Assembly (NCBI GenBank): GCA_045113275.1
Contig: JBGUIU010000012.1
Coordinates: 8,448 to 72,447, forward strand
Direction: 5' to 3'
DNA length: 64,000 nucleotides
Origin: UBA1181 sp045113275
GTDB lineage: Bacteria; Bacteroidota; Bacteroidia; Bacteroidales; Paludibacteraceae
Shown here: piece by piece, positions 8,365 to 18,041 of the stretch
Layout: every line of letters begins with the position of its first letter
How positions within the stretch are numbered: position 1 is the first letter of the stretch
Position numbers and translations under genes: made by a program
Notes under the pieces: model-generated
What the model was told of the DNA's origin: nothing
What the model saw: only the letters and a program-made list of their open reading frames with translations
Databases searched by the model: none

Positions 8365-11058
8365 TTGATACAGAGATACATATATATTATCATACAATTT
8401 TCCGTCTTCATTTTTGCATGTAATCATGTGCAAGCGCAAGCGGAAAATAGCTCTTCAAAAGAGACAAAAAATGCTGTAGATAAAGATTCAACAGAAAAAA
8501 AAGCAGAAACAATTCGATTTTCTAATGATGCAATTGAAGATATTGTTCATTATTCAGCAAAGGATTCAATTGTGTTTTATGCCGATGGTCATGCGTTCTT
8601 ATATGGTCAAGCAAATGTAAAGTATCAGACCATGGAACTAACGTCTGATCATATTGAACTGAACACCGATAGCAACATGGTTCATGCTCTTCCTGGGAAA
8701 GATTCTGTTGGCGCACTTATCAACAGGCCTGTTTTCAAAGATGGCCCTGACAGTTACGAATCAGATTGCATCGACTTCAATTTCAGAACAAAAAAAGGAT
8801 TGATACGCAATGTTGTCACACAACAAGGTGAAGGGTATGTCACTAGTGAAAAAACAAAAAAGCTTGAAGACAATACGTTTTTAATGAAAAACGGAAAATA
8901 CACTACCTGTGACAATCATGAGCACCCTCACTTTTATCTGAACTTAACAAAAGCAAAGGTAAAACCAGGAGATTACATCGTAGCAGGTCCTGCATATCTC
9001 GTTATCGAGGATGTACCGCTTCCGCTAGCCCTTCCGTTCGGATTTTTCCCATTCACAGAGAAATATTCTTCTGGTATCTTAATGCCTACCTTCGGAGAAG
9101 AATCTAGCAGAGGTTTTTATCTTCGAAACGGTGGTTATTATCTGGCAATCAACGATTACGTGGATTTAGCTATTCGTGGTGATATCTATACGAAAGGTTC
9201 TTGGGCATTAAATGCAACCTCCCGTTACAAGAAAAAATATAAATTCAACGGTAACTTTTACGTGGGGTACCAATCGACGAAGTTAAGTGAGAAGACCCTG
9301 CCCGACTATGTTCAGATGAATGACTTCAAAGTGATTTGGACGCACTCTCAGGATCCGAAAGCAAATCCTTTCAGCACATTCTCTGCCTCCATCAACTTCA
9401 CTTCCTCATCTTATAACAAAAATAACACAAGTTCTCATTACAATCCATCCACCTATGGCGAGAACAATAAATCATCCAGTATCAACTATACTTATAAGTT
9501 TCCGGAATCACCTTTCTCTTTAACCACCAACTTCACTATCAACCAAAGACAAAGTGACTCTACACTTTCGCTTAAGTTGCCGACAATCAACCTTAGCATG
9601 TCACGTGTCTATCCTTTCAAAAGAAAGGAGAAAATAGGAAAAGATAAATGGTTTGAGAAGATCTATTTAACATACGGACTCAATTTCGACAATTACATAT
9701 CCACCAAGCAAGATAAACTTTTCGAGGCGAACCTTCTAAACGACTGGAACAACGGTATCAGAAACCAATTCTCAATAGGTGCGTCTTATACATTATTTAA
9801 ATACCTTATTTTAACACCATCACTCGGATACAACGAGAAATGGTATTTCAAGAAAGTCTATCAAGAATGGAACGAGCAGAATCAAAGCGTTGACACCCGC
9901 AATGAAAATGGGTTCTATCGAATCAATGATATGAGTGCAAACTTAAATTTAAGCACTCAACTATACGGGTTCTTCCAACCTATTTGGGGCAAAAAAATTA
10001 GCATGATACGACATGTGCTTCAACCCTCTGTCGGTTTATCGTTCTCACCTAAAATGGAACGTCCATGGCCTCATTTCAATCAATACTACTACGGGGAATA
10101 CACTCGTCGATTCCCTGATGCCTCCATGGATACCATTAAATATTGCTATTTCCAGCGCAACTACTATGGCGGTCCAACCAGCAATGGCGGCGGAATCGTC
10201 AACTTTAGTTTGTCCAACAATGTAGAAATGAAAGTAGCTTCGGATAAAGACTCTACGGGTTACAAAAAAATTTCACTCATAGACAATCTATCCTTGAACA
10301 CAAGCTATAACCTATTTGCGGAAGAGGATGAGCCAGCATGGTCTGACCTTAATGTAAACTTACGATTAAAATTCACGCAGAGGATTGGCTTCAATGTTGT
10401 TGCAGCTTACTGTCCTTACACATATATGTTAGATGAAAATGGAGCGCCATACAAATCCAAAACCACCGAGATGGAACGTAACGGAAGATTATTCAGATTA
10501 ACGAATGCAAGAACATCCTTTAATTACACATTCAACAATAATACATTCAAGAAAAGCAAGAAACAGGAAGATGAATACACCGAGGATGATGGACTCAACC
10601 CTGACTTGGAAAATTTGGATGATCTACTAGACAATCAAATAACTGACCTTGAGAAAAAGCAAGAGAAGCAAGAAGATCCCGATGGCTACGAAGAGTTTTC
10701 TTTACCATGGAATCTAAATGTAAGCTACTCCATTGCGTATGGAAATTATATGTTCAACAAAGAATCTTTAGAATATGACCGAAGGCTCACCCAATCGCTC
10801 AACTTCTCCGGCAGCATAAATTTCTCCAAAAACTGGATGTTCACCATCAGTTCCGGATATGATTTCATCAATCATGAGATGTCTTACACCTCTTGTAGTA
10901 TCAGACGAAATCTTCACTGCTGGTCAGCCACATTGGATTTCATCCCATTTGGTCTTAATCAAGGATTCAACTTTCATATAGGAGTAAAATCATCTATGCT
11001 CCAAGACTTGAAATATGAAAAGAGAACGGATGCAAGTGATTATCCTCTTTGGTATTAA
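8365..11058 (+). CDS. lptD: LptD-like LPS-assembly outer-membrane protein, TTG start
   Basis: 897 residues. The frame has no ATG before the mature protein. TTG at 8365 gives a good signal peptide (IQRYIYIIIQFSVFIFACNHVQAQA), so a TTG start is the best reading. After a Ser/Lys-rich linker comes an OstA/LptA-like jelly roll (about 45-230: VHYSAKDSIVFYADGHAFLYG, YQTMELTSDHIEL). It is followed by the barrel-plug motif of LptD proteins (PLPLALPFGFFPF, SGILMPTFGEES) and a ~600-residue beta barrel. A very acidic stretch (about 730-775) interrupts the barrel. LptD inserts LPS into the outer leaflet with LptE, which is not seen here. Confidence 0.9.
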   Translation: MIQRYIYIIIQFSVFIFACNHVQAQAENSSSKETKNAVDKDSTEKKAETIRFSNDAIEDIVHYSAKDSIVFYADGHAFLYGQANVKYQTMELTSDHIELNTDSNMVHALPGKDSVGALINRPVFKDGPDSYESDCIDFNFRTKKGLIRNVVTQQGEGYVTSEKTKKLEDNTFLMKNGKYTTCDNHEHPHFYLNLTKAKVKPGDYIVAGPAYLVIEDVPLPLALPFGFFPFTEKYSSGILMPTFGEESSRGFYLRNGGYYLAINDYVDLAIRGDIYTKGSWALNATSRYKKKYKFNGNFYVGYQSTKLSEKTLPDYVQMNDFKVIWTHSQDPKANPFSTFSASINFTSSSYNKNNTSSHYNPSTYGENNKSSSINYTYKFPESPFSLTTNFTINQRQSDSTLSLKLPTINLSMSRVYPFKRKEKIGKDKWFEKIYLTYGLNFDNYISTKQDKLFEANLLNDWNNGIRNQFSIGASYTLFKYLILTPSLGYNEKWYFKKVYQEWNEQNQSVDTRNENGFYRINDMSANLNLSTQLYGFFQPIWGKKISMIRHVLQPSVGLSFSPKMERPWPHFNQYYYGEYTRRFPDASMDTIKYCYFQRNYYGGPTSNGGGIVNFSLSNNVEMKVASDKDSTGYKKISLIDNLSLNTSYNLFAEEDEPAWSDLNVNLRLKFTQRIGFNVVAAYCPYTYMLDENGAPYKSKTTEMERNGRLFRLTNARTSFNYTFNNNTFKKSKKQEDEYTEDDGLNPDLENLDDLLDNQITDLEKKQEKQEDPDGYEEFSLPWNLNVSYSIAYGNYMFNKESLEYDRRLTQSLNFSGSINFSKNWMFTISSGYDFINHEMSYTSCSIRRNLHCWSATLDFIPFGLNQGFNFHIGVKSSMLQDLKYEKRTDASDYPLWY

Positions 11059-11138
11059 CAAAAAATAAGTTCAAAACTTCAATAAAAAAAATATTTTCAT
11101 TATTTTCGCTTGAAATTTGGAATACTATAGAATTTGAT

Positions 11139-12764
11139 ATGGAAAATAAAATAAACAATCCAGATTACGTATTTGAAATAAGTTGGGAGGTCTGTAATAA
11201 GATAGGAGGTATATATACCGTTTTATCTTCACAAGCCAAAGCTTTATATACCATACATAAGGAAAACCTAATTTATATAGGTCCAGACTTCGAGGGAAAA
11301 GAGAATAATTTTTTCATCGAAGATAACTCTATATTCAAGAAATGGACGTCAAGCTGTAACAAAAGAAATATCAGACTTCGTACAGGACGATGGGATATTC
11401 CAGGAAAACCGGTTGTAATATTAGTTGACCACAACACATATGCAGCTGATACGAATTCATTTCTTTACGAAATGTGGGACCACTTCAAAGTAGATTCCAT
11501 GGATGCCTATGGAGACTACAATGAATCTGTGCTTTTCGGATATGCAGCAGCTAAAATCATCGAGGATTTTTGTCATTTCAACAAAATTGAGAAGAAAAAG
11601 ATCGTAGCACAATTTCATGAATGGACCACAGGCTCTGGTTTATTATACACAAAGATTCATTGTCCACACATCAAGACATTGTTCACAACACATGCCACGA
11701 CAACAGGACGCTCCATCTGTTTCAACGGAAAAAAACTATATGAATACTTCACCGGATACAATGGAGATCAAATGGCGAGCGAATTAAACGTCAAAGCCAA
11801 ACATCTTGTTGAGAAGAACGCTGCACTTCAAGCTGATTGTTTCACCACGGTCAGTGAATTAACAGCGAAGGAATGCAAACAACTTCTGGGGAAAATGCCA
11901 GACATTGTAACACCTAACGGATTTGAAGATGACTTCATTCCAACGGGTGCACAATACACAAAAGCAAGAAAAGCAGCAAAGAAAGTTCTTCGTTCCGTAG
12001 CTGAAAACCTATTCGGATACAAGTTATCAGACGATGTAATATTTGTAGGAACAGGAGGTCGATATGAATTTCGGAACAAAGGAATAGATTTATTCCTAGA
12101 ATCACTGAAATTAGTAGCGAGCGACCCTGATTTCAAAAAAGAGATCGTTGCCTTCATTTTAGTACCAGGATGGAACATGGGGGCAAGAAAGGATTTACAA
12201 CAGAAACTTGAAGATCCAGAAGCTAATTATAATGTGTATAGGAAAAACATCACACACGAGATATACAATGTCTGGGATGATCAGATCTTACACACAATGA
12301 ACACGTTCCACTTCGACAACAATGAAGACCAGAACGTGAAGGTTATTTTAGTACCAAGTTACTTGAATGGAGATGACGGCATCTTCAACAAGAGCTATTA
12401 TGACCTACTGATCGGACTGGACTTAACCCTATTCGCCTCATATTATGAGCCATGGGGATACACTCCACTCGAGAGTGCCGCATTTGGAATACCAACCATC
12501 ACTACTGATTTGGCAGGTTTTGGTTTGTGGTGCTCTAAAGAGCCTATTGACATAAGCAATGGAGTGGCTGTCATCCACCGCACAGACAATAACTATTTCG
12601 CTGCTGCTTATGAAATACAAAACAACATCAAGCAACTGGCGAATATGAGCAAAAAGGAGTATGATGCAACCAAAAAGAAAGCAATGTCAATAGCAAAAAA
12701 ATGTTCTTGGGATGATTTCATAAATTATTACGAGAAAGCTTTCAACATAGCACTTTCAAAATAA
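11139..12764 (+). CDS. Glycogen synthase, GT3 family
   Basis: About 541 residues from the ATG at 11139 (MENKINNPDYVFEISWEVCNKIGGIYTVL). An in-frame start at 11049 would overlap the previous gene and add an unlikely 30-residue leader. The N-terminal motif WEVCNKIGGIYTVLSSQA is the nucleotide-sugar binding KxGG site of glycogen synthases. HEWTTG and TTHATTTGR are conserved in GT3 (yeast Gsy-type) enzymes, and the C-terminal E-x7-E-like motif is EPWGYTPLESAAFGIP. It elongates alpha-1,4-glucan from an NDP-glucose. It sits 36 nt before the phosphorylase, so synthesis and breakdown enzymes are co-encoded. Confidence 0.93.
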   Translation: MENKINNPDYVFEISWEVCNKIGGIYTVLSSQAKALYTIHKENLIYIGPDFEGKENNFFIEDNSIFKKWTSSCNKRNIRLRTGRWDIPGKPVVILVDHNTYAADTNSFLYEMWDHFKVDSMDAYGDYNESVLFGYAAAKIIEDFCHFNKIEKKKIVAQFHEWTTGSGLLYTKIHCPHIKTLFTTHATTTGRSICFNGKKLYEYFTGYNGDQMASELNVKAKHLVEKNAALQADCFTTVSELTAKECKQLLGKMPDIVTPNGFEDDFIPTGAQYTKARKAAKKVLRSVAENLFGYKLSDDVIFVGTGGRYEFRNKGIDLFLESLKLVASDPDFKKEIVAFILVPGWNMGARKDLQQKLEDPEANYNVYRKNITHEIYNVWDDQILHTMNTFHFDNNEDQNVKVILVPSYLNGDDGIFNKSYYDLLIGLDLTLFASYYEPWGYTPLESAAFGIPTITTDLAGFGLWCSKEPIDISNGVAVIHRTDNNYFAAAYEIQNNIKQLANMSKKEYDATKKKAMSIAKKCSWDDFINYYEKAFNIALSK

Positions 12765-12800
12765 AGAATAATAACTAAACTTCAATAAAACACTTAAAAA

Positions 12801-15362
12801 ATGAGCTTACAATTAAATCGCGTAAACTCTCCTTCATGGAAAGAGGTTAACACAAAATCAAAAGTACCAGCCAAGTTGGAAAAATTACAGGAATTGGCAT
12901 TAAATGTTTGTTGGTCTTGGAATCCTGAGATAAGAAAATTATTTAAATCCATTGACGCTGATTTCTGGAATAAATGTGGAAGAAATCCTATTTTATTCTT
13001 GAACACCATTGAAATTGAAAAACTAGAGGCTGTTGAAAACAACAAGGAGTTATTGGCAAGTATAGATACTGTATATAAGAAATTCAGAAAATATGTAGAT
13101 ACGCCAAAAGATCCTAAGAAAACTTCTGTCGCATACTTTTCTATGGAGTATGGATTAACAGACATTTTAAAGATCTATTCTGGAGGTCTTGGTGTATTAG
13201 CAGGAGACTATTTAAAAGAAGCCAGCGACTGCAACGTAGATATGACAGCTGTTGGATTCTTATATCGTTATGGTTACTTCACTCAGACATTGTCTATGGA
13301 TGGAGATCAAATTGCCAACTACGAAGCTCAAAACTTCAGCAATTTGCCTCTTTCTCTTATTAAAGACGAGCATGGTAACCCTGATCTTTTGGAAGTTCCT
13401 TACCACGACCGAATCATCTATGCAAACATCTGGAAAGTGGCTGTCGGACGTATCAATCTTTATTTGATGGATACAGACATCGACAAGAACTCTGAATATG
13501 ATCGTTCTATCACTCACATGCTTTATGGTGGTGATTGGGAAAACAGATTGAAGCAAGAGTACTTATTAGGTATCGGTGGTATTCTTATGTTGAAGAAACT
13601 AGGCATCAAGCATGACACTTACCACTGCAACGAAGGACATGCAGCTTTAATCAACATTCAACGTCTATGTGACTATATCAAAGAAGAAGGCTTAACATTC
13701 CGTCAAGCATTCGAAGTTGTTCGTTCTTCTTCTCTATATACGGTTCATACTCCTGTTCCTGCAGGTCACGACAAATTTGAAGAAGGATTATTCTGGAAGT
13801 ACATGAATCAATATCCTGAAAGATTAGGTATCTCTTGGGATGAGTTGATGGATATGGGACGTGAAAATCCAGGAGACAAGAACGAGAAATTCTCTATGAG
13901 TGTATTCGCTTGCAACACATGTCAAGAGGTTAACGGTGTAAGCTGGTTGCATGGAGAAGTTTCTAAAAAGATGTTTGCTCCTATCTGGAAAGGTTATTTC
14001 CCAGAAGAGTCTCACGTAAACTACGTCACCAATGGTGTTCACCTTCCTTCATGGGCAGATTCTTCATGGAGAAAGTTATTTGAAGAGACCTTTGGCATTG
14101 AATTCTATCAGAACCAATCTGATGAAAAGATGTGGCAAAAGATATATGATGTGCCTGATGAGAAGATTTGGGAGACAAGAAAGAACTTAAGAAAGAAACT
14201 GATCGATTATATTGATGTGAAATACACCGAGAAATGGTTAAGCACACAAGGTGACCCTACTCGCATCATGGAAGTAAAGAGAAAAAGCAATCCAAATGCG
14301 CTAACTATCGGTTTCGGTCGTCGTTTTGCTACCTACAAACGTGCACATCTATTGTTCACCGATTTAAAGAGACTTTCTGAGATCGTCAACAATCCAGATC
14401 GTCCTGTAACATTCATCTTCACAGGAAAAGCTCACCCTGCAGATGGTGGAGGAAAAGGTTTGATAAAGAGAATCATCGAGATCTCTCGTATGCCAGAGTT
14501 TATTGGTAAGATCATCTTCTTGGAGAATTATGACATTGCTTTGGCTAAACGTTTGATCGCTGGTGTAGATATCTGGTTGAACACTCCAACTCGTCCACTT
14601 GAAGCATCCGGAACATCTGGAGAGAAAGCCTTAATGAATGGTGTAATCAACTTCTCTGTCAAAGATGGATGGTGGTTAGAAGGATATCGTGAAGGTGCAG
14701 GATGGGCGTTGACAGAAAAACGCACATACGACAATCAAGGATATCAAGATCAATTGGATGCTGCAACCATCTATAGAATATTAGAGACTGAAATCATCCC
14801 TATGTACTACGCAACCAATAGTAAAGGATATTCTCCAGAATGGATTCAAACCATCAAGAATTCATTTGCGAAGATCACTCCAAACTATACAACAAAACGT
14901 ATGTTGGATGACTACATCAGAAAATTCTATAAACCATTAGGTGAACGTAAGGCATTCATTACAGCTAACAACTATGCAAAAGCAAAAGAAATTGCAGCAT
15001 GGAAGGAAGAAGTAGCAGCTAAGTGGGATCAAATCGAAATTGTTTCTACAACTTTGTCTGATAAATTATTATCCAATGCAGAGGTGGGTGACAACTACGT
15101 TGTTGAAGCTGTAATCGACACAAAAGATCTTGCAGATCAAAGAATTGGTGTTGATTTCGTATCCATCTTCAATGCTGGAAACAATGAAACATTAGATGCT
15201 AAGAAAGAGATGGAACTTTACAAAACAGAAGGAACAAAATTATACTTCCGTTTGCAAGACCGTATCTCTCGTGCAGGTGCATATAAATATGCATTCCGTA
15301 TGTTCCCTAAGAATGAGGACTTGGCACATCGTCAAGACTTCTGTTATGTACGCTGGTTCTAA
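12801..15362 (+). CDS. glgP: Alpha-glucan (glycogen) phosphorylase, GT35
   Basis: 853 residues, the length of the short 'more_P_ylases' type. An N-terminal DUF3417-like segment (about 15-110, LQELALNVCWSWNPEIRKLF) precedes the GT35 core. Core motifs are VAYFSMEYGL, YSGGLGVLAGD, HCNEGHAALINIQR, FGRRFATYKR and EASGTSGEKALMNG, whose Lys aligns with the pyridoxal-phosphate lysine of phosphorylases. It releases glucose-1-phosphate from glycogen or maltodextrin. It is followed at once by a strong terminator and is probably co-transcribed with glycogen synthase. Confidence 0.95.
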   Translation: MSLQLNRVNSPSWKEVNTKSKVPAKLEKLQELALNVCWSWNPEIRKLFKSIDADFWNKCGRNPILFLNTIEIEKLEAVENNKELLASIDTVYKKFRKYVDTPKDPKKTSVAYFSMEYGLTDILKIYSGGLGVLAGDYLKEASDCNVDMTAVGFLYRYGYFTQTLSMDGDQIANYEAQNFSNLPLSLIKDEHGNPDLLEVPYHDRIIYANIWKVAVGRINLYLMDTDIDKNSEYDRSITHMLYGGDWENRLKQEYLLGIGGILMLKKLGIKHDTYHCNEGHAALINIQRLCDYIKEEGLTFRQAFEVVRSSSLYTVHTPVPAGHDKFEEGLFWKYMNQYPERLGISWDELMDMGRENPGDKNEKFSMSVFACNTCQEVNGVSWLHGEVSKKMFAPIWKGYFPEESHVNYVTNGVHLPSWADSSWRKLFEETFGIEFYQNQSDEKMWQKIYDVPDEKIWETRKNLRKKLIDYIDVKYTEKWLSTQGDPTRIMEVKRKSNPNALTIGFGRRFATYKRAHLLFTDLKRLSEIVNNPDRPVTFIFTGKAHPADGGGKGLIKRIIEISRMPEFIGKIIFLENYDIALAKRLIAGVDIWLNTPTRPLEASGTSGEKALMNGVINFSVKDGWWLEGYREGAGWALTEKRTYDNQGYQDQLDAATIYRILETEIIPMYYATNSKGYSPEWIQTIKNSFAKITPNYTTKRMLDDYIRKFYKPLGERKAFITANNYAKAKEIAAWKEEVAAKWDQIEIVSTTLSDKLLSNAEVGDNYVVEAVIDTKDLADQRIGVDFVSIFNAGNNETLDAKKEMELYKTEGTKLYFRLQDRISRAGAYKYAFRMFPKNEDLAHRQDFCYVRWF

Positions 15363-15383
15363 TCAAGCAAAACATAAACCATT

Positions 15384-15414
15384 AAAAAAGCGAGGAGTTT
15401 CTCCTCGCTTTTTT
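15384..15414 (+). terminator. Intrinsic terminator after the phosphorylase gene
   Basis: GCGAGGAG, TTT loop, CTCCTCGC, flanked by A-run and T-run (stem extends to about 13 bp with A-T pairs). It ends the glycogen operon 22 nt after the stop codon and just before miaA. Confidence 0.9.
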
Positions 15415-15427
15415 GTATCTTCGCAAC

Positions 15428-16315
15428 ATGAAGAAGAAACTAATCATAATAGTAGGACCAACAGCTGTCGGGAAAACAGAATATAGTCTGCAAATGGCAG
15501 AAAAGCTTCAGACCGAAATCCTATCCTGCGATTCCAGACAGATGTTTCGTGAAATGAAAATCGGAACCGCAGCCCCAACTGATGAAGAACTCAAAAGAGT
15601 GCCTCATCACTTTATCGGAAATCTATCTATCCACGATTACTATAGCTGTGGAAAATATGAATTGGATGCGCTAGCTAAATGTGAAGAACTATTCAAAAAT
15701 CACGACACATTAATCATGACTGGTGGATCCATGCTCTACATTGATGCAATATGCAAAGGCATTGATGACATTCCTAATATAGATGAGGAACTTCGAGCTT
15801 CCCTGTGGAACACATTCGAAACAGAAGGATTAGAACCGCTAAAGGCACAATTAAAATTATTAGATCCAGACTATTACAACATAGTAGATCAGAAAAATGG
15901 CAAAAGGATCATTCATGCACTAGAAATCTGTTTACAAACGGGTCTTCCCTACTCTTCCATACGAAAAAACACAAGCAAAGAAAGGCCTTTCGAAATTCAA
16001 AAAATCGGTATCATAAGACCTCGTGAAGAATTATACCAACGGATCAACCAAAGAGTAGAAAAGATGTTCGATGATGGATTAGTAGAGGAAGCAAAATCAC
16101 TCTATCCCTATAAAGAATTGAATGCTCTTAATACCGTTGGATACAAAGAGTTATTTGAATACTTTGACGGAAAGTGGACATTAGAGTACGCTAAACAGAT
16201 GATTCAACAAAACACGCGTCATTATGCGAAAAAGCAAATCTCCTGGTTTAAGAGAGATCCCGAAATCCAATGGATAGATGCCAACACCTCTACCGTTACC
16301 ACAATAAATAAGTAA
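15428..16315 (+). CDS. miaA: tRNA dimethylallyltransferase MiaA
   Basis: 295 residues from the ATG at 15428 (MKKKLIIIVGPTAVGKTEYS). A TTG at 15413 lies inside the terminator tail and is unlikely. The P-loop is GPTAVGKT (about 9-16), followed by the substrate motif SCDSRQMFREMKIGTA (about 34-50), the TGGSMLYIDAI segment, the KNGKRIIHALEI stretch and, late, LNTVGYKELFEYFDG. It transfers a dimethylallyl group to A37 of tRNAs reading UNN codons. A weak -7-like box TATCTTCG (15417-15424) sits right before the start. Confidence 0.97.
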   Translation: MKKKLIIIVGPTAVGKTEYSLQMAEKLQTEILSCDSRQMFREMKIGTAAPTDEELKRVPHHFIGNLSIHDYYSCGKYELDALAKCEELFKNHDTLIMTGGSMLYIDAICKGIDDIPNIDEELRASLWNTFETEGLEPLKAQLKLLDPDYYNIVDQKNGKRIIHALEICLQTGLPYSSIRKNTSKERPFEIQKIGIIRPREELYQRINQRVEKMFDDGLVEEAKSLYPYKELNALNTVGYKELFEYFDGKWTLEYAKQMIQQNTRHYAKKQISWFKRDPEIQWIDANTSTVTTINK

Positions 16316-16386
16316 GGTTCTTTTCTTACCCGGACGATTACAATTTTATCAAAAATTGATTTCTTCCACGTTACAAATAAAAATAG

Positions 16387-16394
16387 TATCTTTG
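16387..16394 (+). promoter_or_regulatory. -7 promoter box for the ABC-F gene
   Basis: TATCTTTG, an exact TAnnTTTG match, 28 nt before the ATG at 16423. No clear TTTG at -33. Confidence 0.5.
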
Positions 16395-16422
16395 CATTGC
16401 AAAACAAAACAGAAAATAATAT

Positions 16423-18039
16423 ATGATAACAGCTTCAGACATTGTAGTACAATTCGGCAAACGAATTCTTTTTCAAGATGTAAATTTAAAATTCACTAGC
16501 GGTAACTGTTACGGTATCATCGGAGCCAACGGTGCAGGAAAATCAACATTTCTAAAAGTGATAAGCGGGGACTTAACACCTACCAAAGGAAGTGTCACAA
16601 TCGCTCCTGGAGAACGTCTATCTGTGCTTCGTCAGGACCACTTCCAATTTGACGATGTTCCTGTCATTGAGACCGTATTGAGAGGTCACGAACCGCTATG
16701 GAATGTAATGCAAGAAAAAGATGCTCTTTATGCGAAAGAAGACTTCACAGATGCAGATGGTATTCGAGCATCTGAGCTAGAAGAAAAATTCGCCGAAATG
16801 GATGGATGGAATGCTGAAAGCGATGCTGCAGCACTATTGAGTGGACTTGGAATCAAAGAAGAGTTACATTACAAACTCATGAAAGAGCTAAGCGGTAAAG
16901 AAAAAGTACGTGTTCTGCTTGCTCAAGCATTGTTCGGTAAACCAGACAATCTGCTTTTGGACGAGCCGACCAACGACCTTGACTTGGAAACCGTCATGTG
17001 GCTAGAAAATTATTTGGCTGATTTTGACAACACCGTGTTAGTCGTTTCTCACGACCGACATTTCTTGGATGCCGTATGTACCCACACAGTTGATATCGAT
17101 TATGGTAAAATCAACATGTTTGCAGGTAACTATAGCTTCTGGTATGAGTCAAGTCAATTAGCTCTTAGACAACAAGCTCAACAAAACAAGAAAGCTGAAG
17201 AGAAGAAAAAAGAACTCATGGAGTTCATTCAACGATTCAGTGCCAACGTGGCAAAATCTAAGCAGACAACCAGCCGTAAAAAGATGTTGGAGAAACTTAA
17301 TATTGAAGAGATTCAACCTTCAACAAGAAAATACCCTGGTATCATATTTACACCAGACCGTGAGCCTGGTAATCAAATCATAGAAGTAAACGATTTATCA
17401 TATACTACACCAGAAGGTGAAGTGTTGTTCAAAAATGCTACGTTCAATATTGAGAAAGAGGATAAAGTTGTATTCTTGTCTCATGACCCACGTGCCATGA
17501 CTGCGTTTTTTGAAATCATCAACGAAAAGATAAAAGCCACAACAGGTACCTATAAATGGGGTGTCACAATCACACCTGCATACCTGCCTCTTGACAATAC
17601 CGATTTCTTTAACACAGACATGAAGTTGGTTGATTGGTTGGCACAATACTCACCTGACACAAACGAGTCTTTTGTCAGAGGTTATTTGGGACGAATGCTT
17701 TTCACTGGTGAAGAGATATACAAAAAAGCAAGTGTCCTATCCGGAGGTGAAAAGATGCGTTGTATGATTTCTAGAATGATGTTGAAGAATGCTAACTGTC
17801 TAATCCTAGACTCACCAACCAACCACCTAGACTTGGAATCTATTCAAGCATTCAATAACACATTGAAACTATTCAAAGGAAACATTCTGATGTCATCTCA
17901 CGACCATGAGTTCATTCAAACGGTTTGTAATCGTGTCATCGAGCTCACACCAAACGGAATCATTGACAAAAGAATGGATTACGATGATTATATCAGCAGC
18001 GACGAAATTGCCGCTATCAAAGCTAAATTATATCAATAA
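16423..18039 (+). CDS. ABC-F family ATPase (YbiT-like), second P-loop degenerate
   Basis: 538 residues, two ABC domains without membrane segments. The first has Walker A GANGAGKST (about 38-46), a signature-like LSGKEKVRVLLAQAL and Walker B LLLDEPTNDLD with SHDRHFL. The linker (about 235-315) is Lys/Gln-rich, as in the P-site tRNA interaction motif of ABC-F proteins. In the second domain the signature LSGGEKMRC, Walker B LILDSPTNHLD and SHDHEF are present. The Walker A position reads VFLSHDPRAMTAFF, lacking the GxxGxGKS/T loop, and the Walker B Glu is Ser. ABC-F proteins act on ribosomes. Resistance is not implied. Confidence 0.92.
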   Translation: MITASDIVVQFGKRILFQDVNLKFTSGNCYGIIGANGAGKSTFLKVISGDLTPTKGSVTIAPGERLSVLRQDHFQFDDVPVIETVLRGHEPLWNVMQEKDALYAKEDFTDADGIRASELEEKFAEMDGWNAESDAAALLSGLGIKEELHYKLMKELSGKEKVRVLLAQALFGKPDNLLLDEPTNDLDLETVMWLENYLADFDNTVLVVSHDRHFLDAVCTHTVDIDYGKINMFAGNYSFWYESSQLALRQQAQQNKKAEEKKKELMEFIQRFSANVAKSKQTTSRKKMLEKLNIEEIQPSTRKYPGIIFTPDREPGNQIIEVNDLSYTTPEGEVLFKNATFNIEKEDKVVFLSHDPRAMTAFFEIINEKIKATTGTYKWGVTITPAYLPLDNTDFFNTDMKLVDWLAQYSPDTNESFVRGYLGRMLFTGEEIYKKASVLSGGEKMRCMISRMMLKNANCLILDSPTNHLDLESIQAFNNTLKLFKGNILMSSHDHEFIQTVCNRVIELTPNGIIDKRMDYDDYISSDEIAAIKAKLYQ

Positions 18040-18041
18040 GA

